5,575 nt of DNA, taken from assembly GCA_023450335.1 (NCBI GenBank), contig JAEXHA010000105.1, positions 1 through 5,575 of the forward strand, read 5' to 3'. Under the pieces are notes generated by a model that did not search any database, was not told the origin of the DNA, and saw nothing but the letters and a program-made list of their open reading frames with translations. This document shows, in pieces, positions 1-3,862 of this stretch (positions within the stretch are counted from its first letter, which is position 1; every line of letters starts with the position of its first letter). The translations under genes and the position numbers were made by a program. Origin of the DNA: Actinomycetes bacterium. Lineage in GTDB: Bacteria; Actinomycetota; Actinomycetes; Actinomycetales; Microbacteriaceae.

Positions 1-232
1 GCGCGAGGTGCTGCGCGCAGCACGCGCCGACGGCTTCGCCCGCGAAGACGGCGAGGTGACGATCGGCCTGCGCTCCGTCGGCACGGTCGTGCGCGACCAC
101 GCCGGATGGCCGGCCGCCGCGATCGCGATCACCTGGCCTGGCGACGCGGAGCGGGACGAGCCGCAGCTGGCCGCCTTCGCGGCATCCACCGCCACCGAGC
201 TCGAACGCCGCATCGGCCGCCGCCCGACGTGA
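1..232 (+). CDS. IclR-family transcriptional regulator, C-terminal fragment (5' end outside window)
   Basis: Only the last 76 residues are visible; the first whole codon is at position 2 and the TGA is at 230-232. The fragment reads as the end of an IclR effector-binding domain: a 'DGFAREDGEV' stretch, then 'GLRSVGTVVRDHAG', then 'AAAIAITWP' and a terminal helix ending ELERRIG. This matches the usual IclR tail (G-[YF]-A-x-x-x-E, G-x-x-S-[IV]-x-x-[PV]-V-x-[DN]-x-x-G, A-A-[IL]-[ST]). That domain binds a small-molecule ligand and controls the DNA-binding state of the N-terminal winged helix, which is not visible here. The GTG at position 8 is an internal codon, not the start, because the reading frame is open to the window edge. 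The gene converges on the DJ-1/PfpI gene across a strong stem-loop. The ligand and target genes cannot be told from this fragment. Family assignment is fairly secure despite the short length. Confidence 0.75.
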   Translation, partial: REVLRAARADGFAREDGEVTIGLRSVGTVVRDHAGWPAAAIAITWPGDAERDEPQLAAFAASTATELERRIGRRPT

Positions 233-249
233 TCGGCCGTCGGGCGGCG
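218..249. terminator. 12-bp stem-loop spanning an IclR stop codon; probable bidirectional terminator
   Basis: Positions 218-229 and 238-249 are perfectly complementary over 12 bp, 11 of them G:C, with an 8-nt loop (TGATCGGC) that contains the TGA stop of the upstream gene. It lies between two convergent genes: the plus-strand IclR fragment ends inside it, and the minus-strand DJ-1/PfpI gene stops at 275, 26 nt away. No T-tract follows on either strand, so it is not a classical rho-independent terminator. U-less hairpins of this kind have been proposed as terminators in high-GC actinobacteria. Its role as a terminator is inferred from position and stability. Confidence 0.6.
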
Positions 250-274
250 CCCGGTGGCGGCTGCGGAGCGCGAC

Positions 275-844
275 TCAGTCCGCCGACGCCTGAGCCGCCT
301 CGAGCACCTCGAGGAACGCCCTCATCCAGGTGCCGTTGTCGGGCCAGGCGCGGGCGCTGACGAGGTTGCCGTCAACGACGCCGCCGCCGTCTTCGAAGAC
401 GCCGCCCGCGGTGGTGACGTCGATCGCGAGCTCGGGGTACGCCGAGGTCGTGCGTCCGGTCAGCACCCCGGCTGCGGCCAGCAGCAGCGGGCCGTGGCAG
501 GTCGCGGCCACCGGCGCGTTCGCGGCGAAGAAGTGCTGCACGATGCGCTGTGCGTCGACGTTGTTGCGGATGTACTCAGGCGCCCGGCCGCCGGGCACGA
601 CGATGGCGACGTAGTCGGCCGGGTCGACGTCGGCGAACGCGATGTCGGCGTCCCAGGTGTGGCCGGGCTTCTCGGTGTAGGTGTCGAAACCGTCGACGAA
701 GTCGTGCACGACGAACTGCAGCTTGCGCTTCTCGGGCGCGCCGATGTGCACCTCGTAGCCGGCTTCCTGCAGACGGTGGTAGGGGTAGAACACCTCGAGG
801 GTCTCGGCGGCATCGCCGGTGAGGATCAGGATCTTCTTCGACAT
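275..844 (-). CDS. DJ-1/PfpI-family protein (class I glutamine amidotransferase-like fold)
   Basis: The product is 189 residues, within the usual size of PfpI/YhbO-type single-domain proteins. It begins MSKKILILTGD. 'LEVFYPYHRLQEAGYEV' (residues 16-32) carries the conserved acidic residue (E14 or E17) near the active site. 'VPGGRAPEYIR' (83-93) holds the PfpI-type Glu90. The nucleophile elbow is 'ATCHGPLLLAAAGVL' (114-128) with Cys116-His117 (Cys codon at 497-499). The C-terminal stretch 'VVDGNLVSARAWPDN' (156-170) is typical of the family. Members have been reported as peptidases, glyoxalases/deglycases, amidases or stress chaperones, and sequence alone does not separate these. The ATG at 844 is chosen because AGAAGGA (849-855) ends 4 nt upstream; an earlier in-frame ATG at 898 lacks a ribosome-binding site and adds 18 non-family residues. 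It is cytoplasmic, with no signal peptide. It is divergent from the complete IclR gene, which is the likely regulator. Confidence 0.9.
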   Translation of the reverse strand: MSKKILILTGDAAETLEVFYPYHRLQEAGYEVHIGAPEKRKLQFVVHDFVDGFDTYTEKPGHTWDADIAFADVDPADYVAIVVPGGRAPEYIRNNVDAQRIVQHFFAANAPVAATCHGPLLLAAAGVLTGRTTSAYPELAIDVTTAGGVFEDGGGVVDGNLVSARAWPDNGTWMRAFLEVLEAAQASAD

Positions 845-969
845 GGAGTCCTTCTTTCGGGAATGGGTGCCTTCAGTGTGCGCACCGCCGATGGGCACCT
901 GCCAGGCGGTTTCTCACCAGCTGCGAATCGCCTCTGATCCCGAGCGCGACGCGGCCTTACACTGACGGC
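845..969. promoter_or_regulatory. Divergent promoter/operator region between DJ-1/PfpI gene and IclR gene
   Basis: This 125-bp region should contain promoters for both genes. I see ACCGCC (884-889) and GGCGGT (905-910) as a perfect 6-bp inverted repeat with 15-bp spacing. Inside it is GGCA-CC-TGCC (894-903), and just before it is the 8-bp palindrome GTGCGCAC (878-885). A further GGTGC/GCACC pair spans 866-886. IclR proteins bind short imperfect palindromes, often next to their own gene, so these are plausible operator candidates. In GC-rich DNA such short repeats can arise by chance. No convincing -10/-35 pair was found for the minus-strand gene. Confidence 0.4.
958..963 (+). promoter_or_regulatory. 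-10-like element (TACACT) positioned for a leaderless IclR transcript
   Basis: TACACT fits the actinobacterial -10 consensus TANNNT. It is followed by 6 nt and then the ATG at 970, so a transcript starting at the usual distance would begin on the A of the start codon. No Shine-Dalgarno sequence is visible in the preceding 20 nt, which agrees with leaderless initiation. The -35 region around 934-940 (CTGATCC) matches the TTGACA consensus only weakly. Confidence 0.45.
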
Positions 970-1731
970 ATGGGCAACGATGCAGCCGGCACTCGAGCGG
1001 CCGAGCGTGTGCTGCGCATGCTCGAAGAGGTCGGCGCCGAGCCCGACGGGCTCACGGCCCGTCAGCTGGCCGAGCGGCTCGGACTATCACCGGCGACCGT
1101 GTACCGCCTGCTGGCGACGCTGCAGTCGAACGACTACCTCGCCCGCACGGCGCAGTCCCGTTACGTGCTCGGTCGCACCGTCGACGGGCTCGGCCGCTCG
1201 GTGCGCGCGCAGCTGGTCGTCACCGATCAGGTGCGCGACATCCTCGGCGCCATGCGCGACGCCGCCCGCGCGCCCGGCTACCTCACTGTCTTCCGCGGTG
1301 ACGACATCGCCGTGGCGCACGTGGCCGACTCGGCGCGCTATCCCCGCATCCGCCAGCTGCACGTGGGGTTCGCCGATGCGGTGCACGTGACGGCGTTCGG
1401 CAAGATCATGCTCGCCGACCGCGACGACGCCGGCGTCGAGCGCTTTCTCGCACGGCACGGCGCGCCGGCGATCGCGCGGCACTCGGTGACCGGACTGCCG
1501 AAGCTGAAGGAGCAGCTCGACGAGGTGCGCGCCCTGCAGGTCGCCGTCGAGGTCGAGGAGTACCTACCCAAACTTGCCTGCATCGCCGCCCCCGTGCGCT
1601 CGCGCACCGGCCGCACGATCGGCGCGGTGTCACTGTCGACGTCGGCCAAGGTGTTCGCATCACGCGCCCACGAGCTCGAAAAGCTCGTGCGCCGCGGGGC
1701 CTGGCACGTGGCGTCGACCCTCGGTCTGTGA
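970..1731 (+). CDS. IclR-family transcriptional regulator, full length
   Basis: The product has 253 residues, the usual IclR size. Residues 10-70 form the winged helix-turn-helix: 'AERVLRMLEEVG', then 'LTARQLAERLGLSPATVYRLL' region (28-48) with the recognition helix at about 39-52, then the wing ending 'RYVLGRTVDGLG'. Residues from about 80 to 250 form the GAF-like effector domain, with 'HVGFADAVHVTAFGKIMLA' spanning 131-149 in place of the common 'HATALGKALLA', and 'ACIAAPVRSRTGRTIGAVSLS' across 203-223. Members bind small metabolites and act as dimers or tetramers, as repressor or activator. The ATG at 970 places the helix-turn-helix at the expected distance from the N-terminus. There is no Shine-Dalgarno, but a -10-like TACACT lies just upstream, suggesting leaderless expression. 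It is divergent from the DJ-1/PfpI gene, its most likely target besides itself. The effector is unknown. It is a separate gene from the IclR fragment at the left edge. Confidence 0.92.
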   Translation: MGNDAAGTRAAERVLRMLEEVGAEPDGLTARQLAERLGLSPATVYRLLATLQSNDYLARTAQSRYVLGRTVDGLGRSVRAQLVVTDQVRDILGAMRDAARAPGYLTVFRGDDIAVAHVADSARYPRIRQLHVGFADAVHVTAFGKIMLADRDDAGVERFLARHGAPAIARHSVTGLPKLKEQLDEVRALQVAVEVEEYLPKLACIAAPVRSRTGRTIGAVSLSTSAKVFASRAHELEKLVRRGAWHVASTLGL

Positions 1732-1749
1732 GGGCGGCGGATCTCAGCC

Positions 1750-1771
1750 CGCGGCGGACGGCTCAGCCGCG
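1750..1771. terminator. 6-bp stem-loop at convergent gene ends; weak terminator candidate
   Basis: CGCGGC (1750-1755) pairs with GCCGCG (1766-1771) around a 10-nt loop that contains the stop codon of the UBP zinc finger gene (1763-1765, minus strand). An alternative small palindrome, CGGCT-C-AGCCG, occupies 1759-1769. It sits 18 nt past the IclR stop, between convergent genes, and has no T-tract. The stem is short, so the terminator assignment rests mainly on position. Confidence 0.3.
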
Positions 1772-2107
1772 TGCGATCAGGTCGCGCCAGTTCTGCGGCA
1801 CGCGGCCGCGCGGGCCCGGCGCGGGTTGATCGTCGGGGTGGCTCGTGGGCGGCGCGAGCTCGGGCCCCTCTACGGTCTCACCGGCGATGAAGTCCCAGAA
1901 CCAGTTCTGCCCCGGTTCGAAGCTCTGCATGTAGCGATGACCCGTCTCCCGGAAGTGCGCCGAGGCATGCCGTCCCAGGGAACTGTCGCAGCATCCGACG
2001 TGGCCGCACGCGGCGCAGCGCCGCAGATGCACCCACCACCCAGAAGTCTGCTCGCATCCGGCGCATCCCGGGCCCGACGGCGCAATCGTCGTGTCGATGT
2101 CGATCAT
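1763..2107 (-). CDS. Small UBP-type zinc finger protein
   Basis: The product has 114 residues. Residues 15-57 carry the ZnF-UBP ligand pattern: C15-x2-C18, C31-x2-C34, C39/C40, H47-x3-H51 and H57, within 'CAACGHVGCCDSS' and 'GRHASAHFRETGH'. This is followed by 'SFEPGQNWFWDF' (62-73), the aromatic end of the domain. The C-terminal 40 residues are Pro-rich and probably flexible, ending PQNWRDLIARG. In eukaryotes the domain recognises the free C-terminus of ubiquitin; in bacteria the stand-alone version has no established role. The ATG at 2107 is chosen because AGGAGAAGG (2111-2119) ends 3 nt before it, with the AGGAG core 7 nt away. An in-frame ATG at 2137 adds ten charged residues that are not part of the domain and is possible but less likely. 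It lies 123 nt downstream of the flavoprotein gene on the same strand, with no clear promoter between them, so it is probably the last gene of that operon. It has no signal peptide or membrane segment. Confidence 0.85.
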   Translation of the reverse strand: MIDIDTTIAPSGPGCAGCEQTSGWWVHLRRCAACGHVGCCDSSLGRHASAHFRETGHRYMQSFEPGQNWFWDFIAGETVEGPELAPPTSHPDDQPAPGPRGRVPQNWRDLIARG

Positions 2108-2161
2108 CAGCCTTCTCCTGTCGTCGTCCGACTCCATCCGATCCCCCGGCAGCGGCTTCCC

Positions 2162-2189
2162 CGCCGGCCGCCCGCACGCCGGCCGCCCG
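2162..2189. repeat. GC-rich 13-bp direct repeat in the intergenic gap
   Basis: CGCCGGCCGCCCG occurs at 2162-2174 and again, identical, at 2177-2189, separated by CA. Each copy contains the palindromes GCCGGC and CGGCCG, so the two copies could also fold into a 6-bp hairpin in RNA. The gap (2108-2230) between the flavoprotein stop and the zinc finger start holds no gene and no recognisable -10 element. The repeat could be a slippage product in GC-rich DNA or could attenuate read-through; neither is shown. Confidence 0.4.
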
Positions 2190-2230
2190 ATCCGCCCGCC
2201 GCGTGCGCAACCCGCTCCACACGGCCACGC

Positions 2231-3850
2231 TCACCCGGCGAGCGCGCGGTGCACCGAGGCGACGGCGCTCGAGCCTTCGCCGACGGCGGCGGCGACGCGT
2301 TTCATCGATCCGCGGCGCACATCCCCTGCGGCGAACACCCGCGGGGTGGACGTCTCGAACGGCAGCGGCTCGCGGCCGAGTGTCTGCCACCGCGCGAGTG
2401 ATTGCACGGCCACGTCGGTGCCGGTGCGGATGAATCCCTCACCGTCGCGGTCGAGCGCGGGCACCCACGAGGTCGCCGGGTCGGCGCCGATGAAGCAGAA
2501 CAGTCCCCGCGCCTCCACGTCGCCCACACTGTCGATGGTCACCCGCTCCAACGCGCCGTCGCCGTCGATCCCGATGACGTTCGACCCGCGGTGGATGCGC
2601 ACCCGCGGGTCCTCCGTGAGACGGTCGGTCAGGTACGACGACATCCGAGCGCCCAGGTCGGTGCCGCGCACCACCAGGTCGACGGTGCACCCGTGCGCGG
2701 ACAGGTACAGCGCGGCCTGCCCCGCCGAGTTGGCGCCGCCCACCACGACGGTCGGCGCCCCGGCGACCTGTCGCAGCTCGAGCGGCGTGGCGGCGTAATA
2801 GATGCCCGCCTGCTCGAATTCGCTCCAGCGATCCAGCGCGAGCCGGCGGTAGGCAGCACCGGAGGTGATCACGGCGGAGTGCGCACGGATGACGCGCCCA
2901 TCAGCCAGGGTCACATCGAGCACGTCGCCGATGGTCTCGAGCGCGACCGCCTCGCACGGCGCATACACCCGCACCCCGAACTTCAGCGCCTGCAACGTGG
3001 CCTGTCCGATGAGGTCGCCGCCGCTGACCCCGAACGGAAAGCCGAGGAAGTTCTCGATCCGCGAGGTCGCCGCCGCCTGACCACCCGGACCCACGGCATC
3101 CAGCAGCACCGTGCTCAGCCCCTCCGACGCGCCGTAGATCGCCGCCGCCAGCCCCGCCGGCCCACCGCCGACCACGACGAGATCGACGACCTCGTCGGCC
3201 TCCGCCTGGTAGCTCAGCCCCAGCTGCTCGGCGACCAGTCCCGGCGTCGCGTGCGCGAGCGGCTCGCCCTGGATGAACGCGATCGGCAGGTCCTGCTCGG
3301 ACAGGCTGTGCCCGGCCAGATAGTCGCCTCCGCCGGGCGGCACGGCGACGGCGGCGTGGACGAGATCGAGCCGCTCGGCGAAACGGCGCAGCGCGAGGAA
3401 GTCACTCGAAGAGCTGTGCCCGACGAACTTGAGCGTCATGGCGGCCGGACCGTTGCGCAGCGATTCGCGCCGCGCCCACAGCGCGTGCAGGATCAGGTCG
3501 CACAGATCGTCATCCTCGTTCATGACGCGACGCAACTGAGCCCGGGAGACGCGGCGGATGCGGCTGGGCGCGGCGGCGCGCACCGACAGGAACGCACCCT
3601 GACCGTTGAGTAGCCCGAGTTCGCCGGCGAACGTGCGCGGCCCCATCCGGAAGATCACGACCTCGTCGATCCACCGCAGCGGGTCGCGCACGACCTCGAC
3701 CTGGCCCGACTCGATGAGGATCAGGTCGTACTCGCGATCGCCCGAGTGCACGAGATAGTCGCCCGCGGCCACGTCCTCCGGCATCCCCAATGCCGTGAGG
3801 CGTTGCCATTGCGCGTCGGTGGGCGTGGGCGACAGGGCTTCGTCGGGCAT
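2231..3850 (-). CDS. cNMP-binding-domain / thioredoxin-reductase-like FAD-dependent oxidoreductase without the CxxC
   Basis: The product has 539 residues in three parts. Residues 12-125 resemble a CRP-type cyclic-nucleotide-binding domain, with 'FAGELGLLNGQ' (74-84) as the phosphate-binding cassette. Residues about 138-212 look like a thioredoxin/glutaredoxin-fold linker without cysteines ('KFVGHSSSSDF', 'DLPIAFIQG'). From 220 on is a thioredoxin-reductase-like core: FAD motif 'VVVGGGPAGLAAA' (225-237), 'GPGGQAAATSRIENFLGFP' (254-272), pyridine-nucleotide motif 'VVVGGANSAGQAA' (368-380), and second FAD motif 'VFAAGDVRRGSMKRVAAAVGEG' (505-526). The usual CATC of thioredoxin reductase is AATP (353-356; codons 2783-2794), so it cannot reduce thioredoxin by the classical route. 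The NADPH-selecting HRR is also absent ('DLVVRGTDL'). It is probably cytoplasmic. ATG 3850 has GAGGAG (3857-3862) 6 nt upstream, overlapping the stop codon of the antiporter gene, so translation is likely coupled. Domain calls are solid; the electron acceptor is unknown. Confidence 0.92.
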   Translation of the reverse strand: MPDEALSPTPTDAQWQRLTALGMPEDVAAGDYLVHSGDREYDLILIESGQVEVVRDPLRWIDEVVIFRMGPRTFAGELGLLNGQGAFLSVRAAAPSRIRRVSRAQLRRVMNEDDDLCDLILHALWARRESLRNGPAAMTLKFVGHSSSSDFLALRRFAERLDLVHAAVAVPPGGGDYLAGHSLSEQDLPIAFIQGEPLAHATPGLVAEQLGLSYQAEADEVVDLVVVGGGPAGLAAAIYGASEGLSTVLLDAVGPGGQAAATSRIENFLGFPFGVSGGDLIGQATLQALKFGVRVYAPCEAVALETIGDVLDVTLADGRVIRAHSAVITSGAAYRRLALDRWSEFEQAGIYYAATPLELRQVAGAPTVVVGGANSAGQAALYLSAHGCTVDLVVRGTDLGARMSSYLTDRLTEDPRVRIHRGSNVIGIDGDGALERVTIDSVGDVEARGLFCFIGADPATSWVPALDRDGEGFIRTGTDVAVQSLARWQTLGREPLPFETSTPRVFAAGDVRRGSMKRVAAAVGEGSSAVASVHRALAG

Positions 3851-3856
3851 CGGCTG

Positions 3857-3862
3857 CTCCTC
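3857..3862 (-). promoter_or_regulatory. Shine-Dalgarno of the flavoprotein gene overlapping the upstream stop codon
   Basis: GAGGAG on the minus strand lies 6 nt before the ATG at 3850, and its first two bases are part of the TGA (3861-3863) that ends the antiporter gene. This supports one polycistronic message with translational coupling and fixes the flavoprotein start. Confidence 0.75.

Noticed and set aside
845..898. Longer start for the DJ-1/PfpI gene (ATG at 898)
   Set aside because: It lacks a Shine-Dalgarno and adds 18 residues unlike the family, while the ATG at 844 has AGAAGGA and begins exactly at the first beta strand.
254..937. Plus-strand open frame (227 codons) opposite the DJ-1/PfpI gene
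   Set aside because: Antisense shadow; it runs through a convincing DJ-1/PfpI gene and has no recognisable domain or ribosome-binding site.
2108..2137. Longer start for the UBP zinc finger gene (ATG at 2137)
   Set aside because: It has a G-rich stretch upstream, but the ATG at 2107 has the better AGGAGAAGG site. It cannot be excluded without N-terminal data.
1574..2401. Plus-strand open frame (275 codons) across the IclR end, zinc finger gene and flavoprotein end
   Set aside because: It spans two gene boundaries and is an Arg/Pro/Ala-rich shadow without motifs.
2402..3613. Long plus-strand open frame (403 codons) opposite the flavoprotein gene
   Set aside because: It is the antisense of a gene with clear FAD and nucleotide-binding motifs. 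Its translation is rich in Arg, His and Asp with no family resemblance, as expected for a shadow frame in high-GC DNA.
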